From Chryseosolibacter sp036402075 (GTDB lineage: Bacteria; Bacteroidota; Bacteroidia; Cytophagales; Cyclobacteriaceae), in assembly GCA_036402075.1 (NCBI GenBank), contig DASWTP010000142.1:1-64000 (forward strand): a stretch of 64,000 nt of DNA, in the 5' to 3' direction. The notes beneath the pieces were generated by a model. The model did not search any database. It was given only the letters and a program-made list of their open reading frames with translations, and was not told the DNA's origin. Of this stretch, positions 32,586-41,284 are shown in pieces (the first letter of the stretch is position 1; each line of letters starts with the position of its first letter). A program made the translations under genes and the position numbers.

Positions 32586-33716
32586 GTGATTCTTACCCAT
32601 TTATTTAAAGATTTTTTTAGCAGTGAGCGTGCCGGTGGAATGGTGCTGATCGTGTGCACGATCTTCTCTCTTGCACTCACCAACTTTTATCCTGCATATC
32701 ACGAACTCTGGCAAGTAGAAATTCAAGGCCATCATCTCACCCATTGGATCAATGACGGGTTGATGACAATTTTTTTTCTATTGATCGGCCTTGAACTTGA
32801 GCGGGAAATATATGCTGGTGAGCTGTCATCTGTAAAAAATGCATTGCTTCCAGTAATTGCTGCCGTTGGTGGCATGATTATTCCCGCCTGCCTGTATCTG
32901 GTCTTTAACAACGATCAAAACGTTCGGGGATTTGGTATTCCGATGGCGACTGATATTGCCTTTGCGATTGGTGTACTCTCGCTGCTGGGAAAGCGTGTGA
33001 CAGTTTCATTAAAAGTGTTTCTGACTGCCTTCGCTGTGATTGACGACCTGGGCGCCATTCTCGTGATAGCGGTATTTTATACGAACAACCTTAACTTTGT
33101 TTACCTGGCCATTGCTGCAGGAATTTTAATATTCCTGTTCGTCTTAAATCGACTGAAGGTCAATGTACTCTGGCCGTACATTGTCGGGGGTTTTTTTCTA
33201 TGGTATTGCATGCTAAGTTCCGGAGTTCATGCAACGTTAGCCGGTGTGCTTCTGGCCTTTGTCATACCGTTCGGCTCGGGCGATGAAAAGTCAATTTCTT
33301 ATACGTGCCAGAAAGCTCTCCACTGGCCGGTGGCTTTTGTGATCCTTCCTCTGTTTGCACTTGCGAACACCAGCTTTTTCATTCCGCAGGATCTTCAAAG
33401 TGTTTTGACAAGCCCAATCAGTATTGGTGTGGCAGTGGGTTTGATGATTGGCAAACCGATAGGAATTTTCGCCTTTAGTTATCTCTCGGTAAAATTGAAA
33501 ATCACTTCGCTCCCGCCAGACAGCAAGTGGTCGCACATTTTCGGTGCGGGGATACTCGGGGGAATAGGCTTTACAATGTCAATCTTTATCAGTTTGCTTG
33601 CCTTCGAAGACGTTGCCAAAGTCGATCAGGCAAAAATTGCGATCATGGCCGCTTCCCTCATAGCGGGCATACTGGGTATTCTCTACCTTCGGACCGCTCT
33701 TCGCCAAACTAGCTAG
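32586..33716 (+). CDS. nhaA: NhaA Na+/H+ antiporter
   Basis: 376 residues from a GTG start. It exports Na+ or Li+ against protons in the inner membrane under alkaline or salt stress. The key acidic pair is Asp153-Asp154 (FAVIDDLGAILVI), equivalent to Asp163-Asp164 of E. coli, and Asp123 (ATDIAFAIGV) corresponds to Asp133. About 11-12 helices are present, with FFLLIGLELEREI and GKPIGIFAFSY as further signatures. It overlaps the convergent cheB gene by 8 bases. Together with the CPA1 gene at the left end it gives the cell two Na+/H+ exchangers. Confidence 0.95.
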   Translation: MILTHLFKDFFSSERAGGMVLIVCTIFSLALTNFYPAYHELWQVEIQGHHLTHWINDGLMTIFFLLIGLELEREIYAGELSSVKNALLPVIAAVGGMIIPACLYLVFNNDQNVRGFGIPMATDIAFAIGVLSLLGKRVTVSLKVFLTAFAVIDDLGAILVIAVFYTNNLNFVYLAIAAGILIFLFVLNRLKVNVLWPYIVGGFFLWYCMLSSGVHATLAGVLLAFVIPFGSGDEKSISYTCQKALHWPVAFVILPLFALANTSFFIPQDLQSVLTSPISIGVAVGLMIGKPIGIFAFSYLSVKLKITSLPPDSKWSHIFGAGILGGIGFTMSIFISLLAFEDVAKVDQAKIAIMAASLIAGILGILYLRTALRQTS

Positions 33717-34341
33717 GATTTAGCCGAAGATCATCGTGTTTGTAGATCCGAGCTTCTCGTTTTGCTGATTTCGACCGAACCATCTCAGCCACTTTGTTTC
33801 CCAACTCGCGAGGAGGTAGTATAAAATCGGGGTGATCTTTAAGGATCGTAGCCATCGGCATCGAATTAAACTTTGTTGATTCGGGATCCTGAACGAGCAC
33901 ATCACCACCCTCCATAAAAATTTTTAGTGCACCGTCTGAGCCATCGCTGCCCATACCGGAGAGAATTACGCCAATTGCTTTTGTCCCCGCCTCCTTGGCC
34001 AGCGACTCGAAAAAGATATTGATGCTGTTGTTGATGAGGTTGTCGTTTGGCCTGGGCACAAGCTTCAGTACATGGCCCTGCAGGTGAACAAAAACATCTT
34101 CGGGCATGACGTAGATATTTCCTGGCGAAATCCTTGTGTTATTCTTTATGCTTACAACGTTTAATTTGGTGAATCGCGAAATGATGGAGGCCAGCTCGCT
34201 CTTGTGCTCGCGGAAAAGATGTGTTACTACTACAAAGGCTGCATCGGTCTCAGCAGGTACTGTACTAAAAAACTCCTTCAGGGCCTGTTGTCCGCCCGCG
34301 GATGCACCTACGCCAACAATAAAGAAATCATGAGTCTCCAT
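33709..34341 (-). CDS. Stand-alone CheB-type methylesterase domain
   Basis: 210 residues, only the catalytic domain without the usual receiver. The triad is visible: Ser14 (GASAGG), His41 (VVTHLF) and Asp133 (GMGSDGSDG). CheB removes methyl groups from chemoreceptor glutamates. No CheR, MCP or other che genes are in the window; in Bacteroidota such domains are often part of hybrid kinase systems with CheR-like methylases elsewhere. It is followed upstream by a receiver gene (35 bases apart), which may supply the missing control. Confidence 0.88.
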   Translation of the reverse strand: METHDFFIVGVGASAGGQQALKEFFSTVPAETDAAFVVVTHLFREHKSELASIISRFTKLNVVSIKNNTRISPGNIYVMPEDVFVHLQGHVLKLVPRPNDNLINNSINIFFESLAKEAGTKAIGVILSGMGSDGSDGALKIFMEGGDVLVQDPESTKFNSMPMATILKDHPDFILPPRELGNKVAEMVRSKSAKREARIYKHDDLRLNPS

Positions 34342-34375
34342 GCCGCTGCACTAAAAAAACTGAGCCAGCGAGAGA

Positions 34376-34756
34376 TTAAAGTGTAAACGAACTTTTTAAC
34401 GTTTCAATGAGCCCCGAATACGTTGTTGGTTTGGTGATGAAAGTCTTGGCGCCAAGACTTTTTGCACGTTCCATGTCTTTTGGGTTCGTGGACGTGGAAA
34501 GGATCATCACCGGAATTTCGCGCAAATCTTTGTTCTGCTTGATTTTATCCAGGCAGGTAAAACCGTCCATCTTTGGCATATTCAAATCCATAAAAATAAG
34601 ATCCGGCAGAATCACCAGCTCTTCATTCAGGATTTTCAGTGCTTCTAAACCGTCTGAAGCCGTTAAGTATTGGATGCTCGTATCGATCGCATTCAACGCG
34701 TGACCGAAGACTAGTTTGTCATCTTCATCATCGTCAATAAACAGAACAGACTTCAT
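34376..34756 (-). CDS. Single-domain response regulator
   Basis: 126 residues from ATG 34756 (MKSVLFIDDDEDD); an ATG at 34789 is in frame but would start inside the promoter region. Acidic residues 8-10, phosphoacceptor Asp57 (FMDLNMP), Ser/Thr 87-88 and Lys109 (TKP) are present. It is a CheY/Rcp1-like receiver without output domain. It lies before cheB in the same direction, so the pair may work together or with the CHASE3 kinase 3 kb away. A TACCTTTG promoter element (34792-34799, minus strand) fits the shorter start. Confidence 0.9.
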   Translation of the reverse strand: MKSVLFIDDDEDDKLVFGHALNAIDTSIQYLTASDGLEALKILNEELVILPDLIFMDLNMPKMDGFTCLDKIKQNKDLREIPVMILSTSTNPKDMERAKSLGAKTFITKPTTYSGLIETLKSSFTL

Positions 34757-34791
34757 TAGCGGGGCCCGGTTTACGAAAATGATGGGCAATA

Positions 34792-34799
34792 CAAAGGTA
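34792..34799 (-). promoter_or_regulatory. Bacteroidota -7 promoter element before the receiver gene
   Basis: Minus-strand TACCTTTG, an exact TAnnTTTG match, about 36 bases before ATG 34756. This distance supports the shorter start of the response-regulator gene. Confidence 0.55.
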
Positions 34800-34944
34800 C
34801 GATGTGTGCATGTCTTTCGGGTTGAGAGGGCAGCGTTTTTTCTCCATTTTATTGCAAAAAAGGATAAAAAAATGATGGATTAATCCACAAATTTCCTATC
34901 GCTTCTTCGTCCTTAAGCTTGTTAGGGAGGCTGAACCGAGCAAG

Positions 34945-35907
34945 TTACCGCTTGACGGCAATAACATCGCAGAAGTAGTGATCCTTATCGAAGAAGAGAT
35001 CGGCAATGTCAAATCCTGACGAACTGAGCAATCGCTCGATTAACAGCAAATCAAACTTCTGGGAGATCTCGGTGTGAACAGTTTCCCATTGAGAAAAGTG
35101 GAAGGTCGTGTTCAGCGCCTTAATGAATACATCCTGATCTCTCAAACTTACAAGGTAACTGGCGGCAGTGCCTGTCTCCGGATTATAGGTTGGATAGTGT
35201 TCAAATTCTGATAAAATGAACTGCGCGCCAAGGCTGCGGTTCAGTCTGTGAAGGAGGTTGAGGTTAAATTGCCGCGTGACACCACTCTTATCGTCATACG
35301 CTGCCTGAATTATCCGCGGATCTTTTTTCAAATCAAATCCGATCACCATCATGTCATTCCGTGATAGGCGAGTGGATGTCTGCGTTAAGAATTTATTGAC
35401 CTGCGTGAGCGTCATGTTTCCAATATTAGCGCCCAGGAATAGTACTACCTTTCGTGTAGCCGGTTCGAGCAGGCGAAAAGCATCTTCGTACGATCCGTGG
35501 AGTGGTTGTATTGGTAATTCAGGGTACCGGACACGGAGCTTTTTGTTTAGCTGTTCGAGAACGGAGTCTGAAATATCTACCGGTGAATAACGGAATTTTG
35601 CTGCCGCGTGCTGCAATGCGTCAAGTAGCAGCTCTGTCTTTGTGCCGTCCCCAGCACCCAGCTCGATCAAATGAAATGACTGGCCTTTGTCGATGAAGTA
35701 GCGTGCAAAGTCTTCTTTGTGTTTGCTTAAGATTTCGTACTCGCAACGGGTAGGATAATACTCCGGCAGTCGCATGATCAACTGGAACAGTTCATCACCT
35801 ATGGCATCGTACAAAAGCCAGCTCGGCAGCGATTTCGGGCTTTTCGACAGACCGTTCTTTACCGCCTCGATCAGTTCAGTATCGGTGACATACGCAATGT
35901 GTTTCAT
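34945..35907 (-). CDS. egtD: EgtD, L-histidine N-alpha-methyltransferase
   Basis: 320 residues from ATG 35907, the normal length. The SAM-binding motif HLIELGAGDGTKTELLL lies near residues 75-92, and KVVLFLGANIGNMT and the C-terminal WETVHTEISQKF region are characteristic of the EgtD family. It trimethylates histidine to hercynine, the first step of ergothioneine synthesis. Its ATG shares one base with the stop of egtB (TAATG), so translation is coupled. The start 12 codons upstream in the same frame lies within egtB and is unlikely. Confidence 0.94.
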   Translation of the reverse strand: MKHIAYVTDTELIEAVKNGLSKSPKSLPSWLLYDAIGDELFQLIMRLPEYYPTRCEYEILSKHKEDFARYFIDKGQSFHLIELGAGDGTKTELLLDALQHAAAKFRYSPVDISDSVLEQLNKKLRVRYPELPIQPLHGSYEDAFRLLEPATRKVVLFLGANIGNMTLTQVNKFLTQTSTRLSRNDMMVIGFDLKKDPRIIQAAYDDKSGVTRQFNLNLLHRLNRSLGAQFILSEFEHYPTYNPETGTAASYLVSLRDQDVFIKALNTTFHFSQWETVHTEISQKFDLLLIERLLSSSGFDIADLFFDKDHYFCDVIAVKR

Positions 35908-37136
35908 TATTTTTTGCACAGTCGAATACCATTGAATTGCCACCGCAGTGCGGGGTAGAAAAAATTACGATATGTTTTTCGGGAATGATTCTCCGGAGTC
36001 ATCGCGGAAGCGCCACGAAGGACCATGTTGTTTACCATAAATTTTCCATTGTATTCCCCCACGGGCCCGTCAGGCTTCGTGTAGCCGGGGTAGGGCAGGT
36101 ATGCACTGTTGGTATGCTCCCACCGCAGGCCCCACTGAAACTGATCAGCAGCAGCTTCCCATTCAAACTCGGTTGGTAAACGCATATCGAGCCACGAAGC
36201 AAAGGCAGATGCTTCGTAAAAACTCACGTGGGTAACCGGTTCTTCCAGGTTTACCTTCTCCAGGCCGGACAGTGCGTATCGATACCATGTTCCCTCAATG
36301 AAATACCAATAGAGAGGTGCTACAATGTTGTTTTCCTTTACCCATGCCCATCCGTCACTATGCCAGAAATCATGAGTCTGATATCCACCGGCCTGCATAA
36401 ACTGAAGATATTCGTGATTGGTGGCCAGACTCTTCCGTATAGAGAATGGTTTAAGGATCACAGTGTGTGCACCACCTTCATTATCATACGCGAATGTATT
36501 TTTCTTGTGACCGATCGAGTAGCGGCCTTCGGATATATCAACGAAGCTGCGATCATACTCGTTTGTTGGCGTTTCGCGCACATCAGTTTTATAATGAGGA
36601 AACAGCGGGTTGTGGCCGAGAATGAATTTGATGTCGGTGTATAGCAGCTCCTGGTGCTGCTGCTCATGATGTAATCCGATTTCGAGAATTGACCTTGCTT
36701 CTTCCGGGAAATCGTTCAGCAGCCACAACACATGTTCGTCTACATAACCACGGTATTGGAAAATTTCTTCCACGGAAGGCCTGGACATGTTTCCCCGGTC
36801 AGGGCGTAATACCCGGTTGCCCATGCTTTCATAATAACTATTGAAAAGAAAAGAGTATTGCGGATGAAACCGCTTATAGTTTCGATAATGCGGAACGAGA
36901 ATAAATTCTTCAAAAAACCAGGTTGTGTGTGCAAGGTGCCACTTGGGTGGACTGACGAACTCCACCGGCTGAACAACATAATCCTCCGTTGCAAGAGGCT
37001 CACAGATGAATTCTGTGTACCGTCTTACTTGCGTGAAACGTTCAGCGAGAGAAACCTTTTTGACTGTCGCTGCCTGCGATGGCTTCCGTGTAAGTCGAAT
37101 TTTTTCTAACGTGCTCCTCATATCTCCGGTATTCAT
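35907..37136 (-). CDS. egtB: EgtB, iron-dependent sulfoxide synthase of ergothioneine synthesis
   Basis: 409 residues from ATG 37136; a GTG two codons upstream is possible. The N-terminal DinB-like domain holds the iron-binding His residues, His70 (HLAHTTW) and His157/His161 (HHEQQHQE). A C-terminal FGE/sulfatase-modifying-like domain ends in RGASAMTPENHSRKTYRNFF and WQFNGIRLCKK. It links the sulfur of cysteine or gamma-glutamylcysteine to hercynine with O2. No egtA or egtC lies in the window, so use of free cysteine, as in the type II enzymes, is a reasonable inference. Confidence 0.93.
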   Translation of the reverse strand: MNTGDMRSTLEKIRLTRKPSQAATVKKVSLAERFTQVRRYTEFICEPLATEDYVVQPVEFVSPPKWHLAHTTWFFEEFILVPHYRNYKRFHPQYSFLFNSYYESMGNRVLRPDRGNMSRPSVEEIFQYRGYVDEHVLWLLNDFPEEARSILEIGLHHEQQHQELLYTDIKFILGHNPLFPHYKTDVRETPTNEYDRSFVDISEGRYSIGHKKNTFAYDNEGGAHTVILKPFSIRKSLATNHEYLQFMQAGGYQTHDFWHSDGWAWVKENNIVAPLYWYFIEGTWYRYALSGLEKVNLEEPVTHVSFYEASAFASWLDMRLPTEFEWEAAADQFQWGLRWEHTNSAYLPYPGYTKPDGPVGEYNGKFMVNNMVLRGASAMTPENHSRKTYRNFFYPALRWQFNGIRLCKK

Positions 37137-37190
37137 TTTCACAAAGTGTAAAAATTATACCGCGGAGTGAAGAACAGACCTCGTACCTTT

Positions 37191-37994
37191 TTAGATGTCG
37201 GCTTTTTGCAGCTTGCGGAAACTAATCAGGTTAAAGATCACAATCCAGGCGACCACGACCGCCACGTTCAGTGGATCGAGATAATCTTTGATTTCCTGGA
37301 ACGCATAGCGAGGGTACGGGCACTCGATCATGTTCCATATTGATTTCATCGGAAAATACGGCACGAGTTGAGGAATATCCTCATCGAGGTTCAGTGTGAT
37401 GATCAACTCAATCATCTGCGACAACAGTACGATAATGATCGAAAGGCCGGCACGCTGAATGAGAATGCTCATCATCATGGCAAACGAGAGAAAGAAGAAT
37501 ATTTCGAGGAAATACGCCACAAAAAATTCCACATCGGTGAACATGTTTTCATAAACCACAGTTGGGCTGTAGATCAACCCCGTCACCAGGCCGATTACAA
37601 AAATCATAATAACACTCATCAGACTGAGCAGCACATTGGTCATGATCTTGGACGTGACAAACTGTGCGCGGCTCATTCCGTCAATGATATTTTGCCTGAG
37701 CGTGCGATAAGAGTATTCATTGGTTACCGAAATCACGACCATGATTGCCAGGACAATTTTAAAGAAGCCGCTGAACCAGATCAGGTTCAGCCACACGTCC
37801 GGGAAGTGATATAATGGAATTCGGTCAATGTTAATCTCCTGGCCGAAGCCTTCGATGGTTCGGGCCAGCCATTTCAGGAATTCCATACCACTGGCCGTAG
37901 CGAACGCCAACGTAATGAAGTAGAGACCGCAAATCACCCAAAAGGTTCTATAGCTGGTCAGTTTTTTCAGATCTATCTTTAAAAGGTGAAGCAT
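37191..37994 (-). CDS. ABC-2-type permease subunit
   Basis: 267 residues with about six hydrophobic segments. It starts with MLHLLKIDLKKLTSYRTFW and contains VTNEYSYRTLRQNIIDGMSRAQF, the coupling-helix region of ABC-2 permeases of the NatB/bacitracin-type group. Together with the ATPase gene 27 bases upstream it forms a complete two-gene exporter of unknown substrate. It ends 54 bases after the start of egtB, so there may be read-through into the ergothioneine genes. Confidence 0.88.
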   Translation of the reverse strand: MLHLLKIDLKKLTSYRTFWVICGLYFITLAFATASGMEFLKWLARTIEGFGQEINIDRIPLYHFPDVWLNLIWFSGFFKIVLAIMVVISVTNEYSYRTLRQNIIDGMSRAQFVTSKIMTNVLLSLMSVIMIFVIGLVTGLIYSPTVVYENMFTDVEFFVAYFLEIFFFLSFAMMMSILIQRAGLSIIIVLLSQMIELIITLNLDEDIPQLVPYFPMKSIWNMIECPYPRYAFQEIKDYLDPLNVAVVVAWIVIFNLISFRKLQKADI

Positions 37995-38021
37995 GTTCGA
38001 AGCGTTATTGATTTGAAATGG

Positions 38022-38912
38022 TTAGGCACCTGCCAGGATTTCGAGGAATTGTTTTTCCAGTGACTTTTTCTTTGTGACAATGTGAGAGGCGATAACTCCT
38101 TTTTCAAACAGGAACTGATTGAGGTCTTTTCCTTTGAACCCATCGCGTAGCGTCACATGGAAGAGCCCATTTTCACGATTAATGGTTGTTGTGCCCGCAA
38201 ACTGTAGAAGTATGTCATTTAGGTTTTCCACCTCGGCCATCACTTCGACTGTTTCAGACCCTTTACCTACATCACCGACCGGGCCGGAGTGCACAAGAAC
38301 TCCTTTTTTAAGGATAGCGAAGTGTGTGCACACTTTCTGGACTTCGTCAAGCAAGTGGCTGGCGAGTATGATCGTTTTTCCCTGAGCAGCAATTTTTTTG
38401 ATGAGTTCGCGAATTTCCGCGATTCCCATGGGGTCAAGACCATTGGTGGGCTCATCGAGTATCAGCACGGTTGGTTGATTGAGCAACGCGGAGGCTATGG
38501 CCAGGCGCTGCTTCATACCCAGCGAGTACGTCTTGTACTTATCGTCCTTTCGGCCAGTCAACTCAACCAGCTCCAGCACCTGCGGAATGTTCGCGGGATC
38601 ACATTGTTTGATCATGGCGTTAAGCTCAAGGTTTTTCTGTCCACTCAGGTACGGGTAGAAGATCGGGTGTTCGAGAACTGCCCCGATTTTTTTTCTTATC
38701 TCATGATTGGGTGCTTCGCCAAACCATGAAAAGTTGCCAGCGGTTGGGTTTACCACACCCATCAGCATACCAAGTGTTGTAGTTTTTCCGCTTCCATTCG
38801 GCCCGAGCATTCCAAAAACCTGGCCCGCCTTAACCTCGAGGTTCAGATTATTGACCGCCTTTATTTTGCCGAAATGTTTTGTGAGGTTCGAAATTGATAA
38901 TACAGTTTCCAA
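38022..38912 (-). CDS. ABC transporter ATP-binding subunit
   Basis: 296 residues starting at TTG 38912; no in-frame ATG is nearby upstream and the next Met lies inside Walker A, so TTG is very likely used. Walker A GPNGSGKT (37-44), Q-loop region near 80-85, signature SLGMKQ (130-135), Walker B VLILDE (149-154) and the switch His in LASHLLDEV are all present. The C-terminal part (after 220) is the extra domain of ABC-2 exporters. It forms an operon with the permease. Confidence 0.92.
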   Translation of the reverse strand: METVLSISNLTKHFGKIKAVNNLNLEVKAGQVFGMLGPNGSGKTTTLGMLMGVVNPTAGNFSWFGEAPNHEIRKKIGAVLEHPIFYPYLSGQKNLELNAMIKQCDPANIPQVLELVELTGRKDDKYKTYSLGMKQRLAIASALLNQPTVLILDEPTNGLDPMGIAEIRELIKKIAAQGKTIILASHLLDEVQKVCTHFAILKKGVLVHSGPVGDVGKGSETVEVMAEVENLNDILLQFAGTTTINRENGLFHVTLRDGFKGKDLNQFLFEKGVIASHIVTKKKSLEKQFLEILAGA

Positions 38913-38957
38913 GGAGGAAGGGGTTAGATTCTGAAATTTACGTAAAAGGTTAGTCGT

Positions 38958-38987
38958 AAAAAAAGCACCTCGATTACAAGGTGCTTT
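38958..38987 (-). terminator. Rho-independent terminator of the sigma-DUF4252 operon
   Basis: On the minus strand AAAGCACCT pairs with AGGTGCTTT (9 pairs, 8-base loop) and is followed by TTTTTTT. It starts 9 bases after the stop of the last DUF4252 gene. Confidence 0.85.
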
Positions 38988-38995
38988 CAGAATCT

Positions 38996-39592
38996 TTAGC
39001 GGTTGCTGCTCTTTTTTTGTTCTTTCTTGATGACTACATCTTCATCGTCTTCATCTTCCTCTTCATCGTCCTTATTGTCTTTGCCCTGGTCAGTGAAAGC
39101 TTTGATCTGCTTGCCGATGTCACTGCTTTTATCGAGCGTAGAGTACAGGTCTGTCACCTTATTAATGTTGATGCTTCCGAGAATGTCAAGCACGTAAAGC
39201 GATTCTTTGTCATTGACGAGCACCAGCATACCTTTTGTCTTGCCGTCTTTTTCTTTGAGGAAGACGTCAAAGTTTTTACCCTCAAAACGACTGGTCATGA
39301 TCTCTTCAAATGCTTCTGCCTTGTAGTCGCCAACAAGTGCTTTGTAGCCATTGGCATTGAAGTTCTTTTCGTCTTTACGAATCATCAGGAATTTCATCTT
39401 TTCGATATCCTTGATCAGCTCATCAAAATTCGGGTCATTGGTTTGATTTAGCATGCGGAGCGTATTGTTGTAGAAAAACAGCGAGAGCGCATCGCTGTGT
39501 TTTTTAGCGAGTGCTTCAGTCGTTTTGCTCTGTGCCGACACTGCACCTGAGATGGCGAACAAAGAGATGAGAAGGAGAATTCTGAATTTCAT
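38996..39592 (-). CDS. Exported DUF4252 protein with acidic tail (copy 3)
   Basis: 198 residues from ATG 39592. The signal peptide is 1-21 (LLLISLFAISGAVSAQS). The DUF4252 core includes FDELIKDIEKMKFLMIRKDEK and DVFLKEKDGKTKGMLVLVND. It ends in an Asp/Glu run (KDDEEEDEDDEDV) and a Lys-rich end, unlike its two neighbours. DUF4252 proteins of Bacteroidota are exported and linked to sigma/anti-sigma pairs; no function is proven. It follows the second copy by 7 bases. Confidence 0.85.
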   Translation of the reverse strand: MKFRILLLISLFAISGAVSAQSKTTEALAKKHSDALSLFFYNNTLRMLNQTNDPNFDELIKDIEKMKFLMIRKDEKNFNANGYKALVGDYKAEAFEEIMTSRFEGKNFDVFLKEKDGKTKGMLVLVNDKESLYVLDILGSININKVTDLYSTLDKSSDIGKQIKAFTDQGKDNKDDEEEDEDDEDVVIKKEQKKSSNR

Positions 39593-39599
39593 ATCGGGT

Positions 39600-40082
39600 T
39601 TAATTATACGCGATCTTTTCTTTGTAGATCGTGAGTGATGGATCAATATATCCTTTGATTTCCATTACCACTACCTCCGAGTCACTTTCGACCAGGAGCA
39701 AGTAACGGTTGTGTTTTTCTTTGTACGAAGTCTGGATCATTAGTGTTACATCGTCACCATGATCGGACACACGTGCCAGCTCTTCATATGAATCTTTGGC
39801 TGCGATTTTTTTGAAACCCGCCAGCGTTACCTGGTTTGCCTTGAAAACTCTTTTCGGAATTACGATGAAACGAATGTCCTTTACGTCTTCCATGGCTTCT
39901 TTAAAGTCTTTTTCTCCGGCCAGCCACAGGATGGTGCGCGCGAGGGAACCGGAAGCATGCAGAGCGAGGACGTCTTTTTCTCCCCGGAATTTTTCACGCA
40001 AGGTTTGATAGCTATTGCTTTGTGCAATGCACGTGCATACGCCAAAAAGGAGCAGGGCAACTGATGTAGTCAGGAATTTCAT
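39600..40082 (-). CDS. Exported DUF4252 protein (copy 2)
   Basis: 160 residues. Signal peptide 1-20 (SVALLLFGVCTCIAQ). The core repeats the family pattern: FKEAMEDVKDIRFIVIPKR, SYEELARVSDHGDDVTLMIQ, SEVVVMEIKGYIDPSLT. It is clearly paralogous to the genes on both sides. A perfect 13-pair hairpin separates it from copy 1, so it may be expressed at a lower level. Confidence 0.85.
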   Translation of the reverse strand: MKFLTTSVALLLFGVCTCIAQSNSYQTLREKFRGEKDVLALHASGSLARTILWLAGEKDFKEAMEDVKDIRFIVIPKRVFKANQVTLAGFKKIAAKDSYEELARVSDHGDDVTLMIQTSYKEKHNRYLLLVESDSEVVVMEIKGYIDPSLTIYKEKIAYN

Positions 40083-40117
40083 AACAGGATATGTTTTTTA
40101 CTACTCAGAAGATGCAG

Positions 40118-40158
40118 AAAAAGGTAAAAGCGTTGCTTGGGTTATGCAACGCTTTTAC
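40118..40158 (-). terminator. Hairpin between DUF4252 copies 1 and 2
   Basis: GTAAAAGCGTTGC and GCAACGCTTTTAC form a perfect 13-pair stem with a 9-base loop, 13 bases after the stop of copy 1. On the minus strand CTTTTTC follows. It is a terminator or an attenuator inside the operon. Confidence 0.75.
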
Positions 40159-40170
40159 GATATAGATTGA

Positions 40171-40725
40171 TTAATTGTCTTTGCTGGTTGGCTTCTTTTC
40201 AGATTTCTTCTCGCTCTTACCGTCAATGTTGTGGAGGTTCTCGAGGCCTTTCACGTCCATTTTGCTTCCGATCCGGGATACCTGCTTCAGATCGATTTCG
40301 CCAAAGAGGCTCAACACCATGAATTCAGAGTCGCCACCGGCTACCATCAAGAGTTCGGAGATTTTTCCACCACTTTCCTTGATCAAAAACTTCATGTCTT
40401 TGTCTTTATCACGAACTGTCATCAGTTCTTCATAATCCTTTGGAATTACGGTGAACGCCTCCTTGTAGAGTTCTCTCGCATTTCGGGCGTCTTCTTTAGC
40501 AAGGATTTTCAGGCCTTTCAGTTTGCTGATGGCATCGAGAATCTCTTTGTCCTCCGGCTTGTCGGCTTCCATCTGGGTGAACAGGCCAAACATGCGGCTG
40601 GAGATATTTACCTGGCTGAATGACTCATCGTTCTGGTATTTATTGAAGAATTTAGTGATGGCATCCTGGGCTTGCGCGCCACTGAAGGCAGCCATGAGCA
40701 CAACTATCGCAACTATCTTTTTCAT
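40171..40725 (-). CDS. Exported DUF4252 protein (copy 1)
   Basis: 184 residues. Signal peptide 1-19 (VVLMAAFSGAQAQD). The core includes DKEILDAISKLKGLKILAKED, YEELMTVRDKDKDMKFLIKES and SEFMVLSLFGEIDLKQVS. A Lys/Ser-rich end (KSEKKSEKKPTSKD) follows. It is the first DUF4252 gene after the anti-sigma gene (40-base gap). It probably responds to the same sigma factor. Confidence 0.85.
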   Translation of the reverse strand: MKKIVAIVVLMAAFSGAQAQDAITKFFNKYQNDESFSQVNISSRMFGLFTQMEADKPEDKEILDAISKLKGLKILAKEDARNARELYKEAFTVIPKDYEELMTVRDKDKDMKFLIKESGGKISELLMVAGGDSEFMVLSLFGEIDLKQVSRIGSKMDVKGLENLHNIDGKSEKKSEKKPTSKDN

Positions 40726-40765
40726 ATTACTGATTTTTTAAAGCTTGTTAATGTTGAACTGTGGG

Positions 40766-41284
40766 TTATAACTTCGGTTTATCTTCCTGTTCTTTTTGAA
40801 TGCTTTTTTGAGCTTCATTAAACATGTTAATTTTCTTCGCTTGGTTTTGCGCTGATCCGAAACTCTTTGAGATCATCAGCAGCGCTTTTTTAGTTTCCTC
40901 GAAGGCAAGTTTCGGATCGGTGATGGTGTCTTCTTCCACTGCCACGGGGGCTGGCGTTTGTTTCTTGATTTCGTTCCGCACCAGCATAACCGCTACAACA
41001 AGCACGGCTATACCTGCGGCTATCCGCATCGAGTTGTACACCAACTTCATTACTTTTCCCTGCTTTGGAGATTTTACTTTTGCCAGTACTTCGCTGTCAA
41101 AGCCTGAGTCGGTAAGATCCTTTTTTTTATGATCATCGAAATAGTGAAACAAAACTGCGGTCTCTTTGAGTTGCTCGGGAATTTGCCTTCCCCGGAAGTA
41201 GGCTTTCAACTGCTGTTCTTCTTCAAGTGAAGTTTCGCAGTTCCAGTACTTTTCCAGCAACGCTTCAATTTTCTTAGAGTCCAT
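40766..41284 (-). CDS. Anti-sigma-factor-like membrane protein
   Basis: 172 residues. The cytosolic N-terminus (EALLEKYWNCETSLEEEQQLKAYF) resembles the anti-sigma start segments of Bacteroidota. One helix (MRIAAGIAVLVVAVMLV, about 85-101) follows, then a periplasmic tail rich in helices. It overlaps the ECF sigma gene by 11 bases, the usual arrangement of a sigma/anti-sigma pair. There is no classical zinc-binding HxxxCxxC, only one Cys. Confidence 0.82.
   Translation of the reverse strand: MDSKKIEALLEKYWNCETSLEEEQQLKAYFRGRQIPEQLKETAVLFHYFDDHKKKDLTDSGFDSEVLAKVKSPKQGKVMKLVYNSMRIAAGIAVLVVAVMLVRNEIKKQTPAPVAVEEDTITDPKLAFEETKKALLMISKSFGSAQNQAKKINMFNEAQKSIQKEQEDKPKL

Noticed and set aside
34803..34944. 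GGATTAATCC palindrome near 34877 as an operator
   Set aside because: A single short AT-rich palindrome is expected by chance; no second copy or promoter relation was seen.
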